A DNA stretch of 64,000 bases, from assembly GCA_025266875.1 (NCBI GenBank), contig JALLLT010000060.1:62001-126000 (forward strand). Direction: 5' to 3'. Positions 35,482 to 46,616 of the stretch are shown here, piece by piece. A program made the position numbers and the translations under genes. Below the pieces are notes generated by a model. That model saw only the letters and a list, made by a program, of their open reading frames with translations. It did no database searches and had not been told where the DNA came from. Origin of the DNA: Fennellomyces sp. T-0311 (Eukaryota; Mucoromycota; Mucoromycetes; Mucorales; Lichtheimiaceae). Position 1 is the stretch's first letter. Each line of letters begins with the position of its first letter.

Positions 35482-35997
35482 GGCTATCATTTTTTTAACC
35501 CCCACATCACAATCCCCACCCCCCTTTTGCCCCCCAACATATCACCCCCTTTTTAACCCTCTTTTGCTCTTTTTTTCCCGCGTTCCTCCCCATGTAGTCG
35601 TTTTGTTTTTCCCAAATACCTACATCCCTATATCACCGTTTGCATTCTTCCCCTCGAGGTGGCAACAAAAAAAAAAGAAAAATCTCCATGGCATTTTTTT
35701 TATTTCCATAGTGATCGCTTTTCAGTAAAATGGAATTTTTTAATATAACGAAATTGGCGGTTGTACAACTCACAAAGAGGCTGTTCCTTTTCTTTTTGTG
35801 GAAACAGGATCTGCGGGCGAAGATCCAGCGCATCACTTCTGGTTGGCTCAGTCGGATATTACACTGTCCCCAGGCCATGAACTCTAAAAAAAAGAATATT
35901 GCACATGGTGGAAAGTGGTAGATTATTATTAAAAAACGTTCCCATCATCTTTTCTTCTGCTTCTTTACTTCCTTTATTTTTTCTACATTACCCACAA
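35482..35997. other. Intergenic region, promoter of the C2H2 gene
   Basis: About 0.5 kb, with long C- and T-rich runs (35500-35580) after the coiled-coil gene and a T-rich leader before the C2H2 gene. Nothing else supported; the frame at 35633-35878 (minus) has no recognisable feature. Confidence 0.4.
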
Positions 35998-36615
35998 ATG
36001 CCTTCATTCGCGTCGCCCTACGCTGCCGCCGTAGCAGCACAACAGCTTCAGCCGGAGCAAATGTTTTACTATCCTTCTCAGTATGATGCATATGCCCAGT
36101 ACAAGTACTATCCCAATCAGCCCTCCGAGGTCATGCCCGTGGGTCACCCATTGCCTCCGTTGTCACAGCTTTTACCACCTCAACCCGTAGAACAACAAAA
36201 GCCCGTGTATGAACCACCTTCCTATGATCGACGCTACTACCCCGAACAGCCGCATATTCCCTCCCCTCCGCCCTCCATCCATGAATCACCACAGAAAGTG
36301 TTTGCCTTTGTGTCACTACCGGGCGTCAATCAAAGAAAGCGACCACGACGCAAATATCATGAGATCGAGCGTCTTTATCATTGCAATTTCCAAGGCTGCA
36401 CCAAGGCTTATGGCACTTTGAATCATCTGAATGCGCATGTTTCCATGCAGCAGCACGTAAGTCGGATAGATGGCTGATTTCGCAGAATTTTTGGTAACCA
36501 TGGTGATTAGGGGCCGAAACGGCATCCAAGTGAATTCAAGGAATTGAGAAAGCAGTGGCGGAAGCAGAAACGTGAGCAGCAGCAGCAGCAGCAGCAGCAC
36601 AAGAGCGACCATTAA
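35998..36615 (+). CDS. C2H2 zinc-finger protein with Pro/Tyr-rich N-terminus and poly-Q tail
   Basis: Two exons, 35998-36456 and 36511-36615, with a 54 nt intron that falls right after the second zinc-binding histidine, give 187 residues. The N-terminal 115 residues are rich in Pro, Tyr, Gln and Ala. A basic NLS-like NQRKRPRRKYHEIERL leads into one finger, YHCNFQGCTKAYGTLNHLNA with HVSMQQH, spacing C-x4-C-x12-H-x5-H. The post-finger block GPKRHPSEFKELRKQWRKQK is basic, followed by seven glutamines. The finger plus the P-x-EFKE-RKxWR tail is a fungal transcription-factor type, probably nuclear. I cannot assign a specific orthologue. Confidence 0.82.
36577..36597 (+). repeat. (CAG)7 trinucleotide repeat encoding poly-Q
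   Basis: Seven CAG codons in a row at the C-terminus of the C2H2 protein; the run is uninterrupted and thus likely length-variable. Confidence 0.8.
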
Positions 36616-37405
36616 ACCCATATGCCCCACTCGCCCCTTTTATTACCTTATTTATTACTGTACATAGCCATTTTTCTGTATTATGCCCCTATCTCTGTCG
36701 TTCTAACCCATGCGAAAATTTGATAATAGATTTTGTTGTTGTCGTTGTAAGGAATTGAAGTGGATAAACCATTTTGGCGGGGATCGGGACTAGTTTATAA
36801 AGAGAAAAAACACCGTTTCAGGTCCATTCTGCTGTCCCCCTTCAATGGTTCGTGCGCTGGCGTTGGGGGGTAATAAGATCATCATGGTTAACTCGAAAAA
36901 GCCTAGTACACGTTGCAACGTTGTCATGGATAAGGTTTCAGTAGGCTGATAACAGCAGCAGCGTTTTGGAAAGCAAGCGACCAGAACGCGATAAATGAAA
37001 GGCAGACTCAACAAAATGAAAAAGAAGCAAAATGAATGCCACTTCCCCAACACAGCAAAAGCAAGATAACCCATCGATGTTTTTGGCCCCAAACGTATTC
37101 GACAAGTTTGGGACAAGGCAAAAAGCGACAGGCGTTGGGGTGTCAGTCACATCCCCGACAGCTTTGATCCGGATATTGTAACCCAGATCCCATACATTTG
37201 GGTTTCTATCGGCAAAGAGAACATCTTTGAGCTCAACAACTTTTTTGAGGCCTCTTTCTCTCTCTCTCTCTCTCTCTGCTCTTCAGCTACTTGCGTGTGT
37301 TGTGTATATTTTTCTCTTTCTCTACTGCATTTCTACTCCCTCCTACTCCACTGTTCCCCACATTTCCATCCTCCGCCCGTAAGCATATATAATCACAATA
37401 ATACC
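36616..37405. promoter_or_regulatory. Upstream region of acetyl-CoA carboxylase
   Basis: About 0.8 kb between the C2H2 gene and ACC1. It includes a (TC) run at 37257-37277 followed by a pyrimidine-rich leader up to the ATG, a layout common in highly expressed fungal genes. The open frames on the minus strand here have no domains. Confidence 0.5.
37257..37277 (+). repeat. (TC)n microsatellite in the ACC1 leader/promoter
   Basis: An uninterrupted TC dinucleotide run of about ten units, 130 bp upstream of the ACC1 start codon. Confidence 0.8.
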
Positions 37406-40400
37406 ATGGTCGACCACAAGAACGTACCAACACACTTTTTGGGTAATGCATTATCGTCGGGGGCGATGCATGGAGCTGACCATGATTCATTGTCGTAGGA
37501 GGCAACTCTGTCAGCAGTGCACCTGAAGGCCCTGTGCGGGATTTTGTCAAAACACATGAAGGCCACACAGTTATCAGCAAAGTCCTGATTGCCAACAATG
37601 GCATGGCGGCGATGAAGGAGATTCGATCGGTGCGCAAGTGGGCGTACGAAACATTCGGCAATGAACGAGCCATTGAGTTCACAGTGATGGCGACCCCCGA
37701 AGATCTGTCCGCCAACGCCGAGTACATCCGCATGGCCGACAACTATGTGGAAGTGCCTGGCGGGACCAACAACAACAACTATGCCAATGTGGAATTGATT
37801 GTCGATGTGGCAGAACGGACGGGCGTCCATGCTGTGTGGGCTGGATGGTAATACACGCATGTTTTGTTTGTCCTACACTTGTCAAACTAAACTATGTTAA
37901 AAAAATTTAGGGGCCACGCTTCAGAAAACCCGCGACTGCCTGACATGCTCGCCAAGTCCAAGAACCGATGCGTCTTCATTGGCCCGCCCGCGTCCGCCAT
38001 GCGCTCACTGGGCGACAAGATCTCGTCCACCATCGTCGCCCAGAGCGCTGACGTCCCCACCATGGGCTGGAGCGGTGATGGTATCATCGAGACGGAGGAG
38101 AGTGCAGAAGGTCACGTTGTTGTTCCAGAAAAGGCATACCTTGATGCCTGCGTCAAGACGGCCGAGGAGGGTTTAAAATCCGCCGAAAAGGTCGGCTACC
38201 CCATCATGATCAAGGCTTCCGAAGGTGGCGGTGGTAAGGGTATTCGCAAGGTCGAGGACCCCGCACAGTTCAAGCAGGCCTTTGCCCAAGTGCAGGGCGA
38301 AATTCCCGGCTCTCCCATTTTCATCATGAAGTTGGCCGGCAACGCCCGTCATTTGGAAGTCCAGCTGTTGGCCGATCAGTACGGCAATGCCATCAGTTTG
38401 TTCGGTCGCGACTGCTCTGTCCAGCGTCGTCACCAAAAGATCATCGAAGAAGCCCCCGTGACGATTGCCAAGCAGGACGTCTTTGAGCAGATGGAAAAGG
38501 CCGCCGTCCGTCTGGGCAAGCTGGTCGGCTACGTCTCCGCAGGCACGGTCGAGTATCTGTACAGCCACCAGGACGAAAAGTTTTACTTCTTGGAACTGAA
38601 CCCCAGATTGCAAGTCGAGCATCCCACCACCGAAATGGTGTCCGGCGTCAACTTGCCCGCTGCACAGCTCCAGATTGCCATGGGTATCCCCCTGCACCGT
38701 ATCCGCGATATCCGTGTGCTGTACGGTGTCCAGCCCACCAGCGCCTCGACCATCGACTTTGACTTTTCGAACCCCACGTCGGTCGAAGTGTATCGCCGCC
38801 CCGTCCCCAAGGGCCACGTCATTGCCGTCCGTATCACTGCCGAAAACCCGGATGCAGGGTTCAAACCCTCTTCGGGTATGATGCAGGAACTCAACTTTAG
38901 ATCAAGCACAAACGTTTGGGGTTACTTTTCCGTCGTGTCCGCCGGTGGTCTCCACGAGTATGCCGATTCGCAGTTCGGTCATATCTTTGCTTACGGTGAG
39001 AACCGTCAGCAGGCGCGCAAGAACATGGTCATTGCTTTGAAGGAGCTGTCGATCCGTGGTGATTTCCGCACCACCGTCGAGTACATTGTTCGTCTGTTAG
39101 AGACCCAGGACTTTGAGGAAAACACCATCAACACCGGCTGGCTGGATATGTTGATCTCCAAGAAACTGACTGCCGAACGTCCCGATCCCACCCTCGCAGT
39201 CTTCTGCGGTGCGGTCACCAAGGCGCATACCTTGTCCCAGGAATGCCGTCAGCAGTACAAGCAGAGCTTGGAGCGTGGTCAGGTCCCCGGCCGAGACATG
39301 CTCAAGACGGTCTTTACCGTTGACTTCATCTACGAGGACCAGCGTTACAACTTTACCGTCACCCGCTCGGCTCCCAGCATTTACACCTTGTACTTGAACG
39401 GTAGTAAGACACAAGTTGGCGTCCGTGAGTTGACCGATGGCGGTCTGTTGATTTCAGTCGGTGGCAAATCCCACACCACCTACTCGCGTGAAGAAGTCCA
39501 AGCTACTCGTTTGATGATTGATGGCAAGACCTGTTTGTTGGAAAAGGAGAGCGACCCTACCCAGTTGCGCAGCCCTTCGCCTGGTAAACTGGTCAGTTTG
39601 TTGCTGGAGAATGGTGATCACATTAAGGCTGGTCAAGCTTACGCCGAGATTGAGGTATGCGTGTGTGGGTGCGTGTTGATGTTGGAACTTGGACTAACAG
39701 TGCATGGTTTGATTTAGGTCATGAAAATGTACATGCCTCTGGTAGCCACCGAGGATGGCCACGTTCAGTTCATCAAGCAGGTCGGTGGCACGCTTGAAGC
39801 AGGTGACATTATCGGTATCTTGTCTTTGGATGATCCCAGCCGTGTTAAGACCACCTTGCCATTCACTGGCACTGTACCTGCATTTGGTCCCCCGCATATC
39901 ACCGGTGAGAAGCCTGTCCAGCGCTTCCACGCCACCAAGCGTGCGCTCGAGCACATTTTGCAAGGTTACGACAACCAAGCTCTCGTCCAGACCGCTGTGA
40001 AGGATCTTTCCGAGGTGCTGCGCAATCCCGAGCTCCCTTACTCTGAATTCGCTGCTCTCATGTCGGCCATTTCCAGCCGCTTGCCCCAGCGCTTGGAGCA
40101 AAGCCTGCACGACCTCCTGGACGCCAAGCCTAGTGACTTCCCCGCCAACGAACTGTTGAAGCGTATCGAGGCCTACACTCGCGATAATGTCACGACCCAG
40201 GCCGAAGCCAATGCTTTGAAGGCCACCATTGATCCCATGGTTGCCATTTTGGAACGCTACAGCAAGGGCTTGAAGCACCACGAGTACTTGGTCTATGTCG
40301 AGCTCATGGAACAGTACTATGACGTTGAGATCTTGTTCAGCGGTGCTCAACAGCGCGATGAAGAAGTCATCTTGGCTCTTCGTGATCAGAACAAGGACGA

Positions 40401-43400
40401 TTTGGAGAAGGTTTTGGCCATCATCCTTTCGCACGCCAAGGTTTCCAGCAAGAACACGTTGGTGTTGATCTTGCTTGACTTGATCTCACCTTCCGTCGGT
40501 GGCACGCTCGACAAGTTCTTCATGCCTATCCTCAAGCGCTTGTCCGAGATCGACAGCCGTGCCACTCAAAAGGTCACCTTGAAGGCCCGTGAGTTGCTCA
40601 TTCTCTGCCAATTGCCTTCATACGAGGAGCGTCACAGCCAAATGTACCAGATCCTGAACAACTCTGTCACCGAGAGCGTGTACGGCGGCGGTGTCGAGCG
40701 TCGCACTCCCAGCTACGATGCTTTCAAGGACCTCATCGACACCAAGTTCAATGTCTTTGATGTTTTGCCCAACTTCTTCTACCACTCGGACCCTTACATT
40801 GTGCTTGCGGCTTTGGAAGTCTACTCCCGCCGTTCGTACCATGCCTACAAAATCTTGGATGTCGCGTACAACCTGCAGCACGAGCCCTACATTGTTGCTT
40901 GGAAGTTCTTGCTCCAGACTTCCGCCCGCAGCATGGACTCCAACAAGCGTATTGCCTCGTACTCTGACTTGACCTTCTTGCTCAACAACACCGAGGAAGA
41001 GCCTATCCGTACCGGTGCCATGACTGCTTGCAAGTCGCTCGAGGAGGTTGAAAAGGAAATGCCTCGCATCTTGACCGCCTTTGAGGAGGAAGAGCTTCCT
41101 CCCATGCTGAAGAACCAGCAGCGTCCCAAGCCCCAGGCTCGCATGGAGAACATTCTCAACATTGCTATCCAGAGCACCGGCAGCGACAAGGATGAGGCCT
41201 ACTGGCGTCCCAAGATTGCCGAGATCATCAAGCAGCACAAGGACGAGTTCCGTCGTGCTCACTTGCGCCGTATCACCGTGATTGTCTGCCGCGAAGACCA
41301 ATGGCCCGATTTCTACACTTTCCGTGAGCGTGAGGACTACATTGAAGACGAGACTATCCGTCACATTGAGCCTGCCTTGGCTTACCAGCTCGAGTTGGCT
41401 CGCCTGTCCAACTTTGACATCAAGCCCTGCTTCATCGAGAACCGTCAAATGCACGTGTACTACGCCGTTGCCAAGGAGAACCCATCGGATTGTCGCTTCT
41501 TCATCCGTGCCTTGGTCCGTCCTGGCCGTGTCAAGAGCTCGATGCGCACCGCCGACTATCTGATTTCGGAAAGTGATCGTTTGTTGACGGATATTCTCGA
41601 TACACTCGAGATCGTCAGCCACGAATACAAGAACTCGGACTGCAACCACTTGTTCATCAACTTTATCCCCACATTCTCCCTCGAGGCCGATGAAGTGGAG
41701 GCTGCGTTGAAGGAGTTTGTCGATCGTCACGGCAAGCGTCTCTGGAAGTTGCGTGTCACTGGTGCCGAAATCCGTTTCAACATCCAGCCCAAGGCGCCCG
41801 ATGCTCCCATCATCCCCATGCGTTTCACCGTTGACAACGTCTCGGGTTACATCTTGAAGGTCGATGTGTACCAAGAGGTCAAGACTGACAAGAGCGGTTG
41901 GGTTCTCAAGTCCGTTGGCCGTATCCCTGGTGCCATGCACATGCAGTCTCTCTCCACTCCCTACCCCACCAAGGAATGGTTGCAGCCTCGCCGTTACAAG
42001 GCTCACTTGATGGGCACCACCTACGTCTATGACTTCCCCGAGTTGTTCCAGCAAGCCATCCACATCCAGTGGCTCCAGGCTATCAAGAACGACCCCAGCT
42101 TGAAGGAACCCCGTCAGTTGGTCGAGGGCAAGGAATTGGTTTTGGATGAGGATGGCTCGATGCAAGAGATTGATCGTGCTCCTGGCACCAACACTGTGGG
42201 TATGGTTGCTTGGCTATTGACTCTGCGCACTCCTGAATACCCTGCCGGTCGCCGTGTTGTTGTGATTGCCAACGATATCACATTCAAGATTGGTTCGTTT
42301 GGTGTTGCCGAAGACAATGTGTTCTACAAGGCTTCCGAACTTGCTCGTTCCTTGGGTGTTCCTCGCATTTACTTGTCCGCCAACTCTGGTGCCCGTATCG
42401 GTTTGGCCGATGAATTGATCAGTCAGTTCAAGGCCGCCTGGAAGGATGCTGCTAACCCTGCTGCCGGCTTCAAGTACCTCTACCTGACTCCTGAGACTTA
42501 TGAGCAATTGAACCAGAATGGCAACGGCAAGTGTGTCAACGTTGTCGAGATTGAGGAAGACGGCGAGAAGCGTTGCCGCATTACAGATGTCATTGGCTAC
42601 AACGACGGTTTGGGTGTTGAGAACCTGCGCGGTTCCGGTTTGATTGCCGGTGCCACTGCCCGTGCCTATGACGACATTTTCACCATCACCTTGGTTACTT
42701 GCCGATCCGTCGGTATTGGTGCCTACTTAGTCCGTCTCGGTCAGCGTGCTGTGCAGAACGAAGGCCAACCTATCATTCTGACCGGTGCTCCCGCATTGAA
42801 CAAGGTCTTGGGTCGCGAAGTGTACACTTCCAACTTGCAATTGGGTGGTACTCAGATCATGTACAAGAATGGTGTCTCTCACTTGACTGCCGAAAACGAC
42901 TTGGAAGGTGTTGGCAAGATTGTCCAATGGTTGTCCTTTGTTCCCGAGTTCCGTGGCGCCCCCGTCAACACTCGCATCGGCTTCGATCCCATCGATCGTG
43001 AAGTCGAGTACATGCCTCCCAAGGGTCCCTCCGATCCCCGCTTGTTCTTGAACGGTAAGAGCGAGAACGGCAAGTGGTTGAGCGGTTTCTTTGATCGCGA
43101 CTCGTTCATTGAAACCTTGAGCGGCTGGGCTCGCACCGTGGTTGTTGGTCGTGCTCGTTTGGGTGGTATTCCCATGGGTGTCGTTGCCGTCGAAACGCGT
43201 ACCGTCGAAAACATCATTCCTGCCGATCCCGCCAACGCCGATTCAACCGAACAAGTCTTTATGGAAGCTGGTGGTGTGTGGTATCCCAACTCGGCATACA
43301 AGACTGCCCAGGCTATCAACGATTTCAACAAGGGTGAACAGCTTCCTTTGATGATCTTTGCCAACTGGCGTGGTTTCTCTGGCGGTCAGCGCGACATGTA

Positions 43401-44247
43401 CAACGAGGTCTTGAAGTACGGTGCCCAGATCGTCGATGCTTTGAGCAACTACAAGCAGCCTGTGTTTGTCTACCTAGTTCCCAACGGTGAACTTCGTGGT
43501 GGTGCTTGGGTCGTTATTGACACCACCATCAACCAGGAAATGATGGAAATGTACGGTGATGTCAATGCCCGCGGTGGTGTCTTGGAACCCGAGGGTATTG
43601 TTGAGATCAAGTACCGTAAGCCCCAATTGCTGGCTACCATGGAACGTTTGGATGAGCGCTACGCTGACTTGAAGCGTCAATTGGATGAAGCTGCTGACGA
43701 AGATGCCAAGGCCAAGATCAAGAAGCAGATCGAAGCTCGCGAACAAGAACTTTTGCCAGTGTACCAGCAGATTGCTGTCCAATTCGCCGACTTGCACGAT
43801 CGTGCTGGTCGTATGGAAGCCAAGGGTGTTATTCGCAAGCCCCTCGAATGGCGTTACTCTCGTCAGTACTTCTACTGGCGTGTGCGCCGCAGACTCGGTG
43901 AGGAGTATGCTATTCGCAAGATCCAGGCCGCTGCTCCCAACATGTCGCGCGACACCATGTGCGGTCTTTTGAAGCAATGGTTCGTTACCGATAACGATGT
44001 CGCTTCCGTCGCAGCCGAAAAGGTCTGGCAGGATCAAGACGAAAAGGTCGCTGAATGGTTCGATAAGCGTGCTACCCTGATTGATCAACGTATCTCCAAG
44101 ATCAAGAGCGAGGCTACCAAGGAACAGATCGTTGCTCTCGGTTCCGCTGACCAGGATGCTGTCATTGAAGGTTTCTCCAAACTCATCGAAAACATGAGCT
44201 TAGAAGCTCGCAAGGAAACTTTGCGCAAGCTTGCTACTCGTTTCTAA
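37406..44247 (+). CDS. ACC1: Acetyl-CoA carboxylase (multidomain, cytosolic)
   Basis: Four exons, 37406-37442, 37499-37847, 37911-39654 and 39718-44247, give 2219 residues, close to yeast Acc1. It makes malonyl-CoA from acetyl-CoA, bicarbonate and ATP, the committed step of fatty-acid synthesis. The N-terminus [18 protein letters not shown] is followed by the biotin carboxylase domain: [20 protein letters not shown], the ATP-grasp glycine loop [14 protein letters not shown], and [20 protein letters not shown]. The biotin carrier motif is EVMKM, with Lys713 as the biotinylated residue; the third intron falls between E and VMKM. The central region follows, then the carboxyltransferase N and C halves ([47 protein letters not shown]). 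Strong codon bias and the pyrimidine-rich leader suggest high expression. Confidence 0.97.
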
Positions 44248-44329
44248 TTCTTTTCTCTTCTTTTGTATACATTTTTGATTTCATTTCTTTTGTGCATCAT
44301 TAAATATAAACTATACACTTACACACATA

Positions 44330-44335
44330 AATAAA
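44330..44335 (+). terminator. Candidate polyadenylation signal of ACC1
   Basis: AATAAA about 85 nt after the ACC1 stop codon, in an AT-rich stretch. Consensus match only. Confidence 0.4.
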
Positions 44336-45479
44336 TCATTTCTTTACAATATCGTACACAGTTTGACTTTATTGCAGTACATATGAGTGCGAAAGGTAAT
44401 TGGTAGTAGCAACTGTGACAAAGACATCGTGATGCTATTGAGCAGAGGCAGGGTCGGTTTTGTCTTCTGGTAAGTATCTGCATTTGGCTTTTAGGCCCTT
44501 AAAGATCCCAGCGACCGTGGATTAGACGATTCAACCGAATAGCAAAACGGTGGATCTCTGCACATGTCGTGTGTGGGTGCTCCTACGTATCTGCTTTGTA
44601 TCCTTTAATTGAGAAAATGGGGTTTCTTTTGACGAATATTGGTAAGAAGCTTCTGGGGATGACCCCATCGACCAAGTAATCTGTATAGGTAGTTCTTTTG
44701 AAATGGTAATCGCCAACGTATACTATAAGATGGATTAGATATTGTATATTCGCAAAGGTATCAAACTCTTCGTCGTCAATCGGATAGTTCACATGGTTCA
44801 TGGGGGTTTCCATTTTGGAATTTATAAAGGAGCTCAAAAAGCCGGGCAGCGTCCCAACTGGCAGCTGAAGTATCATGAAGTTGAGAATACATATGAACGG
44901 TAGACAACCTGGTGATGCGACTCATTTCCAGAGCAAAATTAAATGGTTGGTGCCACAGTATGACCGGAATTGCCGTACATAAGCCAGAATCGTGGATACC
45001 TTGTGCATGTCTGAAGAAGTGTTGCAGACCCTATGCTGCGAAAACTACATTGTCATATTTGATGTATTTTTGCCAGGCCACCAAATACTTTCGCCATGCC
45101 AAAAGCTTCTTCCAGTGAGATCAACTGTGACAAGGATTGGTACGCGACACCTCGCACCAGTTAATCGTCAAGACCAGCGCATTATGGTATATCAGGCTAA
45201 TTTTGCCCATTTACCGTGGCAGTGAAAGCGATATGACTGGAATACTGAGCGTACACTCCATTCGCAGTAGTATAAAAATGGAAGCGACATATTACTCTTG
45301 TCAAAGTATTAATTCGTCATAGTCCGTAGCTTTGAAAAGTTCCGTACGAGATGGTCGAGGATTTCAATACCGTAATTGGTGCTGTAGTGGCTGTCCACCA
45401 AATGCCAACGCTTTCAGACTACAACCTACGATCTTGGACACGTAGCTAAACGTACTTTTGTCATAGTGCTTTGTCGCTA
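44336..45479. other. Probably decayed sequence downstream of ACC1
   Basis: About 1.1 kb without intact genes. A minus-strand frame at 44583-44876 (NIQYLIHLIVYVGDYHFKRT) is leucine-rich in places and could be the decayed 3' part of the F-box pseudogene that lies just upstream on the same strand. The match is too weak to claim. Confidence 0.35.
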
Positions 45480-46413
45480 GGGACATATTCTGTCAGTATA
45501 CTTAGAGGTTCAACGCCTCTTTGACTGGTATTATCGTCACCTATATATCGGGTACTGTGGAGCACTTCCTGGATCTCTGTGATTGCAATCCTCAATGTCC
45601 TCAAGTTCTTTTTTCCACATATCGGGAGTCAAGGAATCCCAGACACGAGTTCTTATTCACCACGTATTGTACCAAAGTAAACTTGAGTTGCACGGCGAGT
45701 GGTGTTGAAGCGTATGTGATTCTTCTCAAAATTGGACGTGTTCCACATTTGCGACTACTTGCGAAACATGTGGTCATACCAAATCGGACACGTCATTCCC
45801 AACTGTGCGCACTCCTTGGTGGATAGCCGCGCAAATATACGAGGCAGTACTTCATACGTCAGCAGTTGGACCAAGAGCTACATCACCTGCGCACGTTTCA
45901 CATCGAGAATTCCACACTGTGGATTTGTTTTAGGAACAGCTTCTTCACTTGTTTAGCGTTTGCTCGAATAAAGTATGGATAGGGACACCTCCCATTGTCA
46001 CGCATCAGGATTGGCACCAGAGCGTCCCAAGCAACAAAAGCATATTCCTTTTGCAGCAGCTCGGTGAACGCGTATTATGAGCATTATTTCAGTTTGCAAA
46101 GCCTTGAGAGTATGAGTATAGTGCTTGGCTGCGTCGTCATGCTCTGTGTTGTTCTGTGAACGCGCCTCCCGTCCTCGAAAGCCTCATTGGTAGCATTAAA
46201 CTTGAGCGTCCTTTCTGTCAGTTGTTGATACCTGGTTCCCGGCGACACAATTACCGATGGGCGAAAGAACGCGTTGTATCGTGAAGAAGGATCTAAGGAG
46301 TGCAGGAAGAAAGGCTGTGATAAGGTAATCCTTTCACTATAAAGGGTTCTCGTGTAATCATGCGTTTTCCAATCGGATGGACGATCTAGGTAAGGGATAG
46401 TGGTATTCAGCAC
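45480..46413 (-). pseudogene. Decayed TPR/F-box gene (partner A), divergent from the intact F-box gene
   Basis: From 46413 downward the frame encodes FFRPSVIVSPGTRYQQLTER and TLKFNATNEAFEDGR. After frame changes come an RVHRAAAKGICFCCLGR segment like a TPR helix pair and, near 45880-45750, a good F-box remnant (YEVLPRIFARLSTKECAQLG, CPIWYDHMF, then SQMWNT). Stops interrupt all frames. It is the same kind of gene as the pseudogene at 21.3-22.1 kb and occupies the same head-to-head position relative to its F-box neighbour. It may continue to about 44.6 kb. Confidence 0.65.
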
Positions 46414-46616
46414 AGAGTAGAAGACACGTACCCTTCCTGTACTAACACATGGAGACAGTGCATCATCAAACTTATAAAGAGTTTATCCTTCAACGAGAAA
46501 ATGTAAAATAACTCTATATTGAGCGGGTTATGACTCTCTCGGAGTCTCCATGAAACGCTTTATTTCTAATATTCTTGCAGCGCGCCTTTTTCTTTCGTGT
46601 ACCTTTGTCAACTACA
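46414..46616. promoter_or_regulatory. Bidirectional promoter of the F-box gene pair
   Basis: The spacer between the partner-A pseudogene and the intact F-box gene is conserved, in inverted orientation, at 21166-21336. The downstream half has AACTCTATATTGAGCGGGTT, 90-110 bp before the intact start codon, the best-conserved block and a candidate core promoter. Confidence 0.55.

Noticed and set aside
38173..38817. 214-codon minus-strand frame in the biotin carboxylase region
   Set aside because: Antisense shadow of ACC1 exon 3.
40618..42165. 515-codon open frame on the minus strand inside ACC1
   Set aside because: It is exactly antisense to the strongly codon-biased carboxylase exon, where the biased codons remove stops in the opposite frame. 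The translation is low-complexity (Val/Leu/Asp-rich) with no domain.
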